Positions 44,591 to 53,893 are shown, counted from the stretch's first letter. The stretch is DNA of 64,000 nucleotides from JACKAL01 sp964400355 (GCA_964400355.1 CAYNTO010000011.1:1-64000); one strand, 5' to 3'. Numbers and translations are program-made. The notes: generated from the sequence alone by a model not told the origin.

Positions 44591-45663
44591 GAGCGCGGTC
44601 CCTCCGAAAAATCGTTGCAGTAGCTGTAAATCATATTGAGGTAGTATTGAATATTTTTAAGTTCGGCGTCGTTCATCCACTTTTTGGGATTTTTGAGCAG
44701 TACGCGCTTCACCCGCTCAGGCCCGCTATTGTAACTGGCGAGCACAACATTGGTCAGTTGTTCGTCGGTTGTGATGTTTGCGTCTTTGAGCAACTGTTTG
44801 TTGTCTTTAGAACCCCAGAAGCGAACGATATACTTGAGATAGCTGGCTCCGCCCTTCAGTGAAAGGTCGGGTTGTAAGCGCCAATCTGAATCTGAATTTA
44901 AATCACCCGCTACTATTTGCGCCTTTACCTCAGTAACAGGCACGGAGCTCAGATCGCGGCGCGGCCACTGGGCGGTTTTTTTCTCGATCTGTTGGAGTGC
45001 GATATCTGTGATTTGCGTAAGGCCTAATGCTTTTGCAGAACTCACAGCGAGGGGATTAAAACCCGATTCCATAGCAACCAGGCCTGCAATGAGGCTTGCA
45101 TTGAGGCGCTCTTCACGGCCCGACAGATTGACCATTCCCAAGAACTCAGGCGGTGTCTCAAACCCGTGGAGCCCTCGCGCTGGCAGTGTTTTGTAAATGG
45201 AGCAAGAAGGCTTAGTGAGTTTGTAGGAGTAAAAATGGAGATCTTCCTGGTACAAAAAGGCAATTTCATGGAGTTGTTTGGCGGATAGTTTTAAGCCAGA
45301 GAACTCGACACGCATGAGTTTTTCATTGGGAAACATTTTCACGCGACTGTTTTTTACAAAAAGCTCGGTAAGGTCTGTCGAGTTGTAGATAAGGCGAAAA
45401 TTGCGAATGTCTGGAGCTTTTGTCTTTCCGATCACATCCAACCGCAGGGTGTCTTCTTTGTGATAGAACTGTTGGCGCGGAAAAAATTGAACCGTGTAAT
45501 GCTTGTCCGATTCTACAGAGATCAACGAGAGATCCGACGGTGCTTTGAGCAACGGCGTAAACTGGTGGGCGGCACCAAAGGGGCTCGTCGGTCCAGCACA
45601 GGCGGTTGCGCCCAAATAGGCAGCAATGAGAATAAAAAACTTCCGTGCTTTTACTCGAGTCAT
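44587..45663 (-). CDS. Lytic transglycosylase (SLT) lipoprotein
   Basis: This 358-residue protein has lipobox GATAC (Cys about 22), a beta-rich N-terminal half and a C-terminal SLT domain with LVAMESGFNPLAVSSAKALG (catalytic Glu about 197), GLTQIT and VVLASYNSGPERVKRV. It cleaves peptidoglycan in the periplasm, giving anhydro-muropeptides. Start after taggggtctgg. First gene of a two-gene leftward operon with the PilZ membrane protein. Confidence 0.88.
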   Translation of the reverse strand: MTRVKARKFFILIAAYLGATACAGPTSPFGAAHQFTPLLKAPSDLSLISVESDKHYTVQFFPRQQFYHKEDTLRLDVIGKTKAPDIRNFRLIYNSTDLTELFVKNSRVKMFPNEKLMRVEFSGLKLSAKQLHEIAFLYQEDLHFYSYKLTKPSCSIYKTLPARGLHGFETPPEFLGMVNLSGREERLNASLIAGLVAMESGFNPLAVSSAKALGLTQITDIALQQIEKKTAQWPRRDLSSVPVTEVKAQIVAGDLNSDSDWRLQPDLSLKGGASYLKYIVRFWGSKDNKQLLKDANITTDEQLTNVVLASYNSGPERVKRVLLKNPKKWMNDAELKNIQYYLNMIYSYCNDFSEGPRS

Positions 45664-45814
45664 CCAGACCCTATTTTAAATGCATTTGAGAACGGAAAAA
45701 TGTTTATTTATGAATTTATCAATTTGAAGCGCGAAACGTTTTGCAACAGGACATGGAGTGTCTTGTTATGAGTTTACCTCGTTTAAAAACTCGATGCTAT
45801 GAACGGGTGATAGT

Positions 45815-46606
45815 TTAAAAGCTAAATCCCACGCGACCGCCGACAGCGACTGTCTCATTTTTAGGTTCGAGGAATGTGGTTAAGCCGGGACCGAGCGCGG
45901 GGAGTGAAGCGTCTTTAAATTCGGAGTCATCGACGGTCCAGATGCGCACTTTAAATCCCACATAATAGGTATTAAAAGCATAAGTCCCGTAGGCCTCAAA
46001 TCCGCGGCCTTTACTTTGTTTGAGCGTCAGGTCTCGGTCGCCGCCCACGTCGGTAAGGTGCGTTTTATTGGTGCCGGAAAAACTTGTGGACACCCACGCG
46101 CCCACAATGAATTGCCGATCATCGATGGTGTTGTAAACCACCTCAATTCCGACTGGGACAACCAGGTACTGCTGATCTCGCTGGTAGTCGGCGCCGCTCT
46201 CATCATCAGCATCAGTGAGCGTCCGGTAGAAAATTCCAATCTTAGGTATGACAGCCCAGCCATATCCACTTTGGATTGCAAAACCCACATGGGCTTGGGT
46301 GCTTGCCATGAAATTCGTTTGCTCAAACTCTAACGGCTCGTTGGAAGACAAGTAGCGACCCTCGTACTGTGTTCTCCCGAGGAAAGCATCAGCGGAAAAC
46401 TGCGTGAACAGAAAGTCAAAAAAGACGCTTCTAAAGTCGTACTCTACACCGTAGAGACCTCCTGAGTCCTTCATAATTCCAGGCTCTTCATAATGCCAAA
46501 AATCGAGGCCGATGCCCAGTTGGTGATTGCGGCCTTCAAAGGGATTATCAGCCACGGCCCAAGATCCGCACACTGTGATAAAACAAACCAAAAAGAGTTT
46601 TCGCAT
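45815..46606 (-). CDS. Predicted outer-membrane barrel protein
   Basis: This 263-residue protein has a signal peptide (1-19), then alternating strands and aromatic residues (HQLGIGLDFWHYEEPG, KVRIWTVDD, AVGGRVGFSF) ending in Phe, the signature of a barrel inserted by the Bam system. It is flanked by single-gene gaps on both sides. Family not recognised. No strong ribosome-binding site. Confidence 0.72.
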   Translation of the reverse strand: MRKLFLVCFITVCGSWAVADNPFEGRNHQLGIGLDFWHYEEPGIMKDSGGLYGVEYDFRSVFFDFLFTQFSADAFLGRTQYEGRYLSSNEPLEFEQTNFMASTQAHVGFAIQSGYGWAVIPKIGIFYRTLTDADDESGADYQRDQQYLVVPVGIEVVYNTIDDRQFIVGAWVSTSFSGTNKTHLTDVGGDRDLTLKQSKGRGFEAYGTYAFNTYYVGFKVRIWTVDDSEFKDASLPALGPGLTTFLEPKNETVAVGGRVGFSF

Positions 46607-46659
46607 AGGAAAAGTGTAAGAAGGAAATGTCGAGGAGTCGAGGACTATTCAGTCCAGGA

Positions 46660-47403
46660 TTAACGGTCGTTTCCGCCGTTGATCTGACGATTGTACTCGG
46701 ATATATGCATCCATCGACAACTTGTGCCGGCGAAATACCAAAAGCCGCCGCGGCACTGAAACGCTGTCACATTGCCGGTATTGTTCAATTCTACGTATTG
46801 GCTTGTAAAATACGCAGATGGGAAGAAGTTTTTGAGTTTTGATTTTGTGACCTCGCAACTTACCGAATAGGTACCACCGGACCTCGCCTGCGGGAAGTCG
46901 AGCTGTGTAGCTGGTAGAGCCACCTGTGTGATTTGATCGAAAAACGCATACTCACGAAGAATGCGCAATTGATCGCGATCATTGGTGTTGAAATTTCGCA
47001 CGAGCATAGAGTCGAGCCCATAGACGCCAGCAAAACAGGTTTTACCGTCGTAAGTGCTTGTTCCACCGCCGCCGCTACCACCACCACCGGTACCGCCACT
47101 GGTACCGCCACTGGTACCGCCACCACTGCTCGAACCGCCGCTTCCAGTGGATCCACCACCGTAAGTGAATGTGCCGTTGCCACTGCTAAATCCACCTCCG
47201 GAACCACTCGTGCTGGGGTTACTTCCACCCGCACCGCGCACATTGCTCGAAGAGTGATTGCGGTAACTTTGTGAGGCAGCGCTTTCAGAATCGTCACCAT
47301 CACCGGAACCACCCGTAGCTCCACAGTTCTGAAACAAGAGAATCAGCGGAAACGCTAAAAGCATAGATAAATAGGATGGTAGTTTAGATGAACGAAAACC
47401 CAA
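46660..47403 (-). CDS. FQNC-type lipoprotein with a Gly/Ser-rich linker
   Basis: This 247-residue protein has a hydrophobic segment ending LLFQNC (lipobox, Cys about 28), then a linker of Gly, Ser and Thr with repeated 12-base units (ggtaccgccact on the plus strand at 47089-47112), then a small C-terminal domain with four cysteines (CFAGVYGLDSMLVRNF, CRGGFWYFAGTSC). The only starts are TTG codons; I chose TTG at 47403, 12 bases after aaaggag, because the earlier TTG at 47415 touches that site. It shares the signal/linker style of the lipoprotein at 14636-15862. Confidence 0.7.
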   Translation of the reverse strand: MGFRSSKLPSYLSMLLAFPLILLFQNCGATGGSGDGDDSESAASQSYRNHSSSNVRGAGGSNPSTSGSGGGFSSGNGTFTYGGGSTGSGGSSSGGGTSGGTSGGTGGGGSGGGGTSTYDGKTCFAGVYGLDSMLVRNFNTNDRDQLRILREYAFFDQITQVALPATQLDFPQARSGGTYSVSCEVTKSKLKNFFPSAYFTSQYVELNNTGNVTAFQCRGGFWYFAGTSCRWMHISEYNRQINGGNDR

Positions 47404-47519
47404 AATTGCCCCCAACTCCTTTACAGAATAGCGGAAGCACGAAAATTCTGCGCGAAAAAAACAAACGGTGTAGAGAATTGATCCAGATTTTTCACGAAAA
47501 TCTCAAGGTGATACAAAAC

Positions 47520-47590
47520 GGTACGGACACACTTTTGGTTTCGCGTTGTCGCTGAGCAGGTGGGACGCACTCTAAAAGTGTGTCCGTACC
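47520..47590 (-). terminator. Perfect 17-base inverted repeat adjoining a stop codon
   Basis: Arms ggtacggacacactttt (47520-47536) and its complement (47574-47590) are perfect and 37 bases apart. On the minus strand the second arm begins two bases after the TAA of the secreted-protein gene (47593-47595). The shape is that of a terminator or transcript-stabilising hairpin. Confidence 0.7.
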
Positions 47591-47592
47591 TT

Positions 47593-48171
47593 TTACTGAC
47601 AATCGACGGGTAGGGTCAATGTGGTGATCTTGCTTTCGCATGCCGAATGACGACCTGCTTTTTGTCGAACAGTGATTTCCACGCTCGAGGGCTTGCCGTC
47701 GGCCACAACATCAGAAATGTTCTTTACGGGATCCACGATGCGAAGATTGTACTCGTTGTCGTAGATAGCCAAAAGTTCAGCATCGGTTTTACCTTTGTTT
47801 TCAGGAGCCTTTTTCATCTCAAAGAGGATGCTTGCTTTTTCTTTTTTATTCTCTTCGGACTTCGCGTACCCGCAAAATTGATAGCGCTGAACACCTTTGC
47901 TCTTTTTGCCGTTCTTGCACGTGTAGCGCACGTTGAGATGGGTTTGGTCGGCGTTGGCGTGGCCGTGATCGTCACCGGTGAGCGACGTGTAGAAAACCGT
48001 GCCCCAGGAGAACTGTATCGCTTTTTCAGTTTTATTGTCGATCTGCTCGTAAACGGGCAGGACATCGTTGGCATTTTTTTCCTCAACCGCAACGGTGGCC
48101 TCGGGAGCTTCCGTGGCTTTGATCTCGTTGGCAGTTACAAATCCTAAAAGTAAGCTGAGTATGTAAATCAT
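47593..48171 (-). CDS. Small secreted protein, cysteine-containing
   Basis: This 192-residue protein has a signal peptide (1-14 or 1-20), a Glu-rich linker (EAPEATVAVEEKN) and a domain with four cysteines (RYTCKNGKKSKG, YQFCGYAK, HSACESKI, LPVDCQ). Ribosome-binding site aaaggaatttt lies within the space after the previous gene. It is 9 bases after the extensin/M15-like gene and so is its operon partner. No family is recognised. Confidence 0.7.
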   Translation of the reverse strand: MIYILSLLLGFVTANEIKATEAPEATVAVEEKNANDVLPVYEQIDNKTEKAIQFSWGTVFYTSLTGDDHGHANADQTHLNVRYTCKNGKKSKGVQRYQFCGYAKSEENKKEKASILFEMKKAPENKGKTDAELLAIYDNEYNLRIVDPVKNISDVVADGKPSSVEITVRQKAGRHSACESKITTLTLPVDCQ

Positions 48172-48180
48172 AAAATTCCT

Positions 48181-48978
48181 TTATTTTGTGGCGATACCGG
48201 CTTTACGAGGACAAAACGGCAATAAAACGTGAAGGTGATCATGATGGAGTCGATTGAGGCTTCTGGAACCACTGTGGCAGTCGATAACGCCTTCATTTCC
48301 ACAACGATTTTTTACTCCCTCGGACCAGCACTTGGCAAATGTGGTGTAAAACGCTTTCTTTTTTCCGCCACCACGATAAGAGGCCGCTGTCATGGGAACA
48401 TCGAGTTTTTGCCCACCGATGGTGACCTCAAAACCGCTGATATCCAAGGCGCGACCTGTAGAGTGCATACTCATCTTGCGACCATTTCGCATGCGGCGAT
48501 TGTTGTAACCGCCCATATTCTCGATTTTGATATGGCTTACGGTTCCACTATAACCTGCAGCATTAGCGGCCTTGGCCACGCAATTGGGAAGTATTTCATT
48601 CATCTTCTTAACGAATTCAACGGAGAGGGTTACTTGGGAGGGTTGGAAAGAAATATCGGAACCGGATTGAACATCGTAAAGGACGTCGCCGCCCATACCG
48701 CGCCCCTCGCGGGCACCGAGATCTATATCCATTCCCGAAGCAACACGGAGATTAGTGTGGACTGCGGGAGATTGAGTGGCGTCTCTGTTGTCACCAGAGG
48801 AGACGGTGTCGTCTTGGCGGGCAAACACGTTTTGGTTCGCGGAGGCAGAACCACCCAGGAACTCCACACTGATCAAAACCGCTAAAAAGACAGTTAGTAT
48901 TTTCGTCATATATGTACTAACGGCTTTAAACCGTTGAAGTAGAGGTAACTTGAGTAAATCTAGAAATTTGTCCAGCAT
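48181..48978 (-). CDS. Secreted extensin/M15-type carboxypeptidase-like protein
   Basis: This 265-residue protein has an N-terminal membrane/signal segment (about 27-45), then a domain with MSMHSTGRALDISGFEV (Zn-binding H and D, about 171-180) and HHDHLHVLLPFC (about 244-255), separated by a cysteine-rich loop. This H-x(6)-D...HxH pattern is that of the M15/extensin-like fold, which cuts D-Ala peptides in cell wall. ATG at 48978 follows gggggaagacctt. First gene of an operon with the small secreted protein. Confidence 0.8.
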   Translation of the reverse strand: MLDKFLDLLKLPLLQRFKAVSTYMTKILTVFLAVLISVEFLGGSASANQNVFARQDDTVSSGDNRDATQSPAVHTNLRVASGMDIDLGAREGRGMGGDVLYDVQSGSDISFQPSQVTLSVEFVKKMNEILPNCVAKAANAAGYSGTVSHIKIENMGGYNNRRMRNGRKMSMHSTGRALDISGFEVTIGGQKLDVPMTAASYRGGGKKKAFYTTFAKCWSEGVKNRCGNEGVIDCHSGSRSLNRLHHDHLHVLLPFCPRKAGIATK

Positions 48979-49087
48979 AAGGTCTTCCCCCTATAACCCC
49001 AATCTGCAAGTCCAAGACCACTGGAAAGGCCGCAGGCCGTCGTTGGCGCGTGCTGGCTGTCAGCATCCCTTTGTCCTGTAAAAGAAT

Positions 49088-49116
49088 TTGACAACATATT
49101 GGTCGCTCCATAACCT
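49088..49116 (+). promoter_or_regulatory. Possible sigma-70 promoter of acs
   Basis: TTGACA (49088-49093) is followed by a 17-base spacer and taacct (49111-49116), a poor -10 box. It lies 50 bases before the acs start codon. Confidence 0.35.
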
Positions 49117-49165
49117 TTGCCTGAACTCTCAAACTGTAACTCTCAGGAAACTGAAGGGAGAAAAT

Positions 49166-51055
49166 ATGCTCATTCGCACAGCTCAGGAACTGGAACGTTT
49201 TCAGAGCCTATCTCAAACGCAGTCCGAAGAGTATTGGTTAAAAATTGCCCAAGAGTACCAATGGCAAAAGTTTCCCACTCGTGCGCTTGAAGGATCCTTT
49301 ACGGACATGCCTGTGCGATGGTTTGCCGATGGTGAATTGAACATTACAGAAAGTGCCCTTGATCGCCATGTAAAAGAGGCGCCCGATGCCATTGCCGTGC
49401 ACTTTGAACAAAATGAACCCACAGCTCAAACAACGACGATCACCTATCGCCAGTTGCTCGAAGGAGTGAATCGATTTGCCAACACGCTTAAAAAGTTCGA
49501 TGTGCAAAAGGGCGATGTGGTTTGTTTTTATATGTCTATGGGGCCAGAGCTCATGATGGGACTGCTTGCCTGCGCGCGCATCGGTGCCGTTCATAGCGTG
49601 GTGTTCGGCGGTTTTTCCGCCAGCGCTCTTCGCGATCGTATTCTCGACTCGTCGGCAAAGCTCGTAGTGACCAGTGACGAGGGCCCTCGTGGAGCGAAAA
49701 CAGTTGCGCTCAAGGCCACAGTGGATGAGGCGATCAAGGAGTGTCCGTTGGTGAAAACAGTTTTGGTCAATAAACGCACCGGTGTAAAAACGGCGTGGAG
49801 TGATAGAGATCAGGATCTCAGGCAGTGGATGGAGAAATCATCCATCGAGTGCAAGCCAGAGTTAATGAAGTCGGAAGACCCGTTGTTTATTCTCTACACC
49901 TCGGGTTCCACTGGAAAACCCAAAGGTCTCGTGCACACCATTGGTGGATACATGGTGTGGGCCGGCGAAACATTTGAAAATGTGTTTCAGTACAAGCGCG
50001 ACGACATCTATTGGTGCACGGCCGACATCGGTTGGATCACAGGCCACACTTATGTGACCTACGGACCGCTACTCAAGCGCGCCACCCAAGTGATTTACGA
50101 AGGCTTACCCAATTACCCCGACGCCGGAAGATTCTGGCAGATCATCGACAAGTACAAAGTTACCCACTTCTACACAGCGCCCACTGCCATTCGAGCGCTG
50201 GAGGCTGAGGATATTTCCTTCGTACGTAAGCACTCGCTCCAGTCGCTCAAAGTTTTAGGATCCGTCGGAGAACCCATCAACGATGAAGCGTGGCAATGGT
50301 ATCACAAAGAAGTCGGTAAAGGTAAATGCCCCATTGTGGATACATGGTGGCAAACAGAAACGGGTGGAATCATGATATCAGCACTCGCCGGAATAACACC
50401 CAGTGTGCCCACGGTGGCCACGCAACCGCTTCCGGGTGTAACTCCCGTAGTGATGGACTCTAAAGGTCAAGAAATTACTGTTCCAGAGGCCGAAGGATCG
50501 TTGTGCATAAAAAAACCGTGGCCCGGTATTGCCCGCACAATATTTGGAAACCACACGCGGTACTTGGAAACCTATTTTACTACGTTCCCTGGATATTACT
50601 TTACTGGCGATGGTGCCAAGCGTTTTGCCAATGGTGATTTCCGCATCATCGGTCGTATCGATGATGTGGTCAATGTGTCGGGTCATCGTATCGGAACCGC
50701 GGAGGTCGAGGACGTGGTCAATCAAAACTCGGCCATAGTAGAATCAGCGGTGATTGGTGTGCCTCACGCCATAAAAGGGCAATGTATAGTGGCCTATGCT
50801 ATTTGCACAGAAAAGAAGACGCAACAGGAACTGCTCAAGCAGGTCAATGCCACAATCACCGAGAGAATTGGACCAATCGCGAAGTTAGAAAATATTTTTG
50901 TGGTCTCGGGATTGCCCAAAACTCGCTCGGGAAAAATCATGCGGAGAATTTTACGCAAGGCTTACGAGGGTGATCACAAGAATCTGGGAGACACATCGAC
51001 GTTGCTCAATCCGGAGATCGTCGACGAAATCTTAAATATAACTGCGAAGCAGTAG
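49166..51055 (+). CDS. acs: Acetyl-CoA synthetase
   Basis: This 629-residue enzyme makes acetyl-CoA from acetate, ATP and CoA. It carries YTSGSTGKPKGL (P-loop, about 242), WWQTETGG, YFTGDGAKRF, GRIDDVVNVSGHRIGTAEVE (about 496) and PKTRSGKIMRR (about 585), with the Lys that is acetylated for control in relatives. Length is close to the family's 650. ATG at 49166 follows an aagggagaaaat site. Single gene. Confidence 0.97.
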   Translation: MLIRTAQELERFQSLSQTQSEEYWLKIAQEYQWQKFPTRALEGSFTDMPVRWFADGELNITESALDRHVKEAPDAIAVHFEQNEPTAQTTTITYRQLLEGVNRFANTLKKFDVQKGDVVCFYMSMGPELMMGLLACARIGAVHSVVFGGFSASALRDRILDSSAKLVVTSDEGPRGAKTVALKATVDEAIKECPLVKTVLVNKRTGVKTAWSDRDQDLRQWMEKSSIECKPELMKSEDPLFILYTSGSTGKPKGLVHTIGGYMVWAGETFENVFQYKRDDIYWCTADIGWITGHTYVTYGPLLKRATQVIYEGLPNYPDAGRFWQIIDKYKVTHFYTAPTAIRALEAEDISFVRKHSLQSLKVLGSVGEPINDEAWQWYHKEVGKGKCPIVDTWWQTETGGIMISALAGITPSVPTVATQPLPGVTPVVMDSKGQEITVPEAEGSLCIKKPWPGIARTIFGNHTRYLETYFTTFPGYYFTGDGAKRFANGDFRIIGRIDDVVNVSGHRIGTAEVEDVVNQNSAIVESAVIGVPHAIKGQCIVAYAICTEKKTQQELLKQVNATITERIGPIAKLENIFVVSGLPKTRSGKIMRRILRKAYEGDHKNLGDTSTLLNPEIVDEILNITAKQ

Positions 51056-51080
51056 TCACACCCCTGTTGAGTGTGCGCAA

Positions 51081-51626
51081 TTACTGGACTTCTTCCCAGC
51101 CTTCGCCGCGCTTGATGAGATCCCTTAAACGTCTGGCAGAATCATCCTGCTCGCTGGCTTTGCTTTCGCTCGCAGTATCGGCACGCGCGCGGGAGTCTTT
51201 ACCATCATCATTTTCGCGCTCTCGGCGCCGATCTCCGCGGTCCACTTTACCGCGAGTGATTTTTCCACCAGTGAGTTGTTGTTCGCTCTCTTCGTCGATC
51301 TCCCCGGTAGCATCGTCGGGAAGAAGTTTTTGATCTTCCAATTCCGACAGGTCAAAGTAGTACAACTGTTCGATCGGCGTCTTTTTCGGTGGCTCGGCTT
51401 TTGGCTTTTCTTCCACCTTTACAACGGGAGGCTCGGGCTCCTTATAATTTTGCGCGCAATCGGCGGGAATAATTTTATTAGGATTGTTGGGATCTTTAGC
51501 GCAGGTGAGCTTCCACAGGCATGGAATACGATCTAAGCCCGCGCAGTCAGCTATGGATTGTGCGTTGGAAGGCCCACTCGCCAACAGGACAGCTGCAATT
51601 AGAAAAAACCCACAGGATTTGATCAT
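51081..51626 (-). CDS. Secreted charged protein of unknown function
   Basis: This 181-residue protein has a signal peptide (1-23, ending SNAQS), an N-terminal part with four cysteines (DCAGLDRIPCLWKLTC), a Pro/Glu/Lys linker, and a strongly charged Arg/Glu/Asp tail (GDRRRERENDDGKDSRARAD). The tail may be disordered. The frame is open further upstream but lies across the MerC-like gene's end. Function unknown. Confidence 0.65.
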   Translation of the reverse strand: MIKSCGFFLIAAVLLASGPSNAQSIADCAGLDRIPCLWKLTCAKDPNNPNKIIPADCAQNYKEPEPPVVKVEEKPKAEPPKKTPIEQLYYFDLSELEDQKLLPDDATGEIDEESEQQLTGGKITRGKVDRGDRRRERENDDGKDSRARADTASESKASEQDDSARRLRDLIKRGEGWEEVQ

Positions 51627-51654
51627 ATATAGATATATCGGCAAAAACGCCGTT

Positions 51655-52086
51655 TTACTGGAGGGGGTGAGACGAGGCGATCGGAGTGTGTGAACAGTTC
51701 TTGTGGCAGTTCGCGTGAGTGCTGCAATATTTAAGATTGAGCATATGCGCCGACAATATAAGGATGCTCCCAAGTGGCAAAACATACGCGGCTAAGGCAT
51801 GAGGGAGAAAAAGTGCAATGGATAGAACGAGCGCGCCGCTAAATGCCACGGGCAGTGCCAGCGAGTATTTTTTGTGAGTGCGGTGCATTTGCACGATGGT
51901 ATAAATGCTCACTATGGAGAGTCCAACAAATACAAATTCCCACACTGTATCCACGTGATTGAGATCCAAATCGGTGACCGCTGGAAACACGACGAGCAGA
52001 ACGGGCAGAGCTAAGCAGTGCACTAAGCACAACATGCTCGCGCTCACTCCTAAATAATGGGTCCATCTGTGCTTCCAGGTCGTCAT
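51655..52086 (-). CDS. MerC-like membrane protein
   Basis: This 143-residue protein has four hydrophobic segments and the MerC-type motif GVSASMLCLVHCLALPVLL (cysteines in the first helix), followed by a Cys/His tail (KYCSTHANCHKNCSH). MerC proteins carry metals across the inner membrane; no mercury genes are nearby, so the metal is unknown. ATG at 52086 is chosen, with an upstream alternative at 52134. It precedes the charged secreted protein on the same strand. Confidence 0.8.
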   Translation of the reverse strand: MTTWKHRWTHYLGVSASMLCLVHCLALPVLLVVFPAVTDLDLNHVDTVWEFVFVGLSIVSIYTIVQMHRTHKKYSLALPVAFSGALVLSIALFLPHALAAYVLPLGSILILSAHMLNLKYCSTHANCHKNCSHTPIASSHPLQ

Positions 52087-52319
52087 CGGAGACCAAATTA
52101 AAGGGTTCCGAGTCTTTTTGCAACTCTTTTGCAAAAAGCTCCTGAGACATTCAAACTGATACAGCTCAGGGTTTAGACACGCTAATTTGGTTAATATAAT
52201 CAGGTGTTTGCGAAAAAAGTATTAAAGTGGGAAATTTTTTCCTCATCTTATTTAAAGACACTTCCGATACATTATTTGAGAGACATCAATGTGTTTCTGA
52301 ACCATTTATGGAGGTTAGA

Positions 52320-52703
52320 ATGCCCTACTCAAAACTAATTATCGTGAGTGACGATTCCGTAGTCATTCACAGAGGTCAGGAGTTCGCGCAAACTATGGGT
52401 ATCCAGTGTGAAGTACAATCACCTAGTTACTCGTTAAGCGCAGCACCGACACTTACGTCCGGCTCAAGCCCAGTGACGAATATGCCAATGAATAATGTTG
52501 TTCAGTTTCCTGGCAATTCTTCTAATGGCGTGGCCACGATCAACGATCTCGAAGCGCAAGCTATCGAAAAAGCGATCGCCAGTTTCCGCGGTAACCTGAC
52601 TGAGGCTGCAAAAGCTTTAGGTATTGGTCGCGCGACTCTGTACCGCAAAGTTAAGTTATACAATATTGATCCTTCGCAGGCTCGCAAACGCAGAGCTGCA
52701 TAA
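52320..52703 (+). CDS. Small Fis-type transcriptional regulator
   Basis: This 127-residue protein has a short N-terminal strand-helix region, a linker rich in Ser/Thr/Pro, and a C-terminal Fis-type HTH: IEKAIASFRGNLTEAAKALGIGRATLYRKVKLYNI. There is no AAA+ domain, so it is not a sigma-54 activator. ATG at 52320 follows ggaggttaga. A rho-independent terminator closes the gene. It probably binds DNA near many promoters; targets unknown. Confidence 0.85.
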   Translation: MPYSKLIIVSDDSVVIHRGQEFAQTMGIQCEVQSPSYSLSAAPTLTSGSSPVTNMPMNNVVQFPGNSSNGVATINDLEAQAIEKAIASFRGNLTEAAKALGIGRATLYRKVKLYNIDPSQARKRRAA

Positions 52704-52756
52704 GTTAATAAAAGAAGTAGGGTGTTGCCGACATTTGGTCGGCACTATTTTTAAAG

Positions 52757-52780
52757 ACCGGCCAGCGAGCCGGTTTTTTT
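52757..52780 (+). terminator. Rho-independent terminator of the Fis-type gene
   Basis: Stem accggc/gccggt (52757-52762, 52769-52774) with a 6-base loop is followed by a run of seven Ts. Confidence 0.85.
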
Positions 52781-52822
52781 ATTTCTGGATCTACTTTTTC
52801 TGCCAAAATTCCGAACAACTTC

Positions 52823-53893
52823 ATGATGCAAATGCGTTTTCAGTTTCCACTCATTTTAGTTCTCTTTGCGGTTGCGTGTAGCACGGGCAAACAGTGGAAA
52901 AGTGAACCAGTGGCCGTACATTCCTTAGTTCAGCCCATCAGCAACTTCGTCGCTGCAATGAATGCATCCAACTGCACGGCCACGGTGCCAGCGTTGCGCT
53001 CCTACTTGGAATCTCTTGACCTTTCTAAATATAAATTAGATCGCGAGCTGCAAAATCATCTGTTTCAGATGCGTTTGAATATCAAACACGTCTTTGCCGA
53101 GGGTGTAAATTCCCAGTCAGAATCGCTGTGCACACCTATGGCCAAACAGGCTCTTGTGGACTTGCGTACGCTGGATGAGTCTTTAGGTTTCCAGCTCCTC
53201 CCAGCAAGCGAGCGCAGCCCCGCATCGTCATCTGTGAGCCCAGCCTCGCTGTTCACCGATTCGCACCGCCAATTGGTTGCCAATAAATATCGCGACGACG
53301 GTGTATCGAGCCTGATGGATTTAAAAACCGCCGATATTCTTTTGCTCCACCGCAGTGGAACACAACCGTTATTGGAGCAGACGGGTGCGGACTGGACCGA
53401 CGTGCTCGTGGTTTTTCGCGACAACGAAGGCGAAATTTATTTTTTCTTCGCCCATGACAAAAAAGTTCTCCGCCGGGGCTGGTATCAAGCCAGCGACTGG
53501 ATCAAGAGATCCGCGAGCAGACTTCACGTGTTACGACCTATCGATCCACCGAGTGGGGACACCATCGAGCGTTTACAAAACCGCGTGCTTAAAAACCCTT
53601 ACGCCTTTGGCGATCTGATCAAAAAAGAATTCAAGCTCAAAGCCGCAAGCACAGCTTTGCCCGGCGTCGGCGACGTGGTGTTGGGAATGGATCTGGAACT
53701 CAGTCCAAGTCTGGTGAGCATTTCGGAGTGGAAGGATTATTCGGCAGCCTACAACGCGCGCGTGATCTCGCAGCAACCGGCAGCTGTTCCTGCACCAAAT
53801 GCCATTCAAAGACTACCTGATAACTTATTGCCAAAGTCGCCGCAGCGGAGCTATCTCGACGAGAAGACTGTTCGCGGGACTATGAGTTACTGA
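52823..53893 (+). CDS. Predicted lipoprotein of unknown function
   Basis: This 356-residue protein has lipobox FAVAC (Cys about 19), a helical N-terminal half and a C-terminal domain with LKTADILLLHRSGT and DWTDVLVVFRDNEGEIYFFFAHD. This part faintly recalls the permuted papain-type (YiiX-like) fold, but the catalytic His/Cys are not obvious. It is not recognised with confidence. Confidence 0.65.
   Translation: MMQMRFQFPLILVLFAVACSTGKQWKSEPVAVHSLVQPISNFVAAMNASNCTATVPALRSYLESLDLSKYKLDRELQNHLFQMRLNIKHVFAEGVNSQSESLCTPMAKQALVDLRTLDESLGFQLLPASERSPASSSVSPASLFTDSHRQLVANKYRDDGVSSLMDLKTADILLLHRSGTQPLLEQTGADWTDVLVVFRDNEGEIYFFFAHDKKVLRRGWYQASDWIKRSASRLHVLRPIDPPSGDTIERLQNRVLKNPYAFGDLIKKEFKLKAASTALPGVGDVVLGMDLELSPSLVSISEWKDYSAAYNARVISQQPAAVPAPNAIQRLPDNLLPKSPQRSYLDEKTVRGTMSY

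Noticed and set aside
47089..47124. Minisatellite or CRISPR-like repeat (ggtaccgccact)
   Set aside because: Three near-copies inside a coding linker, no spacers, explained by Gly/Thr/Ser codon repetition.
46933..47274. Thr-rich open frame antisense to the Gly/Ser linker lipoprotein
   Set aside because: Shadow of the repeated linker codons.
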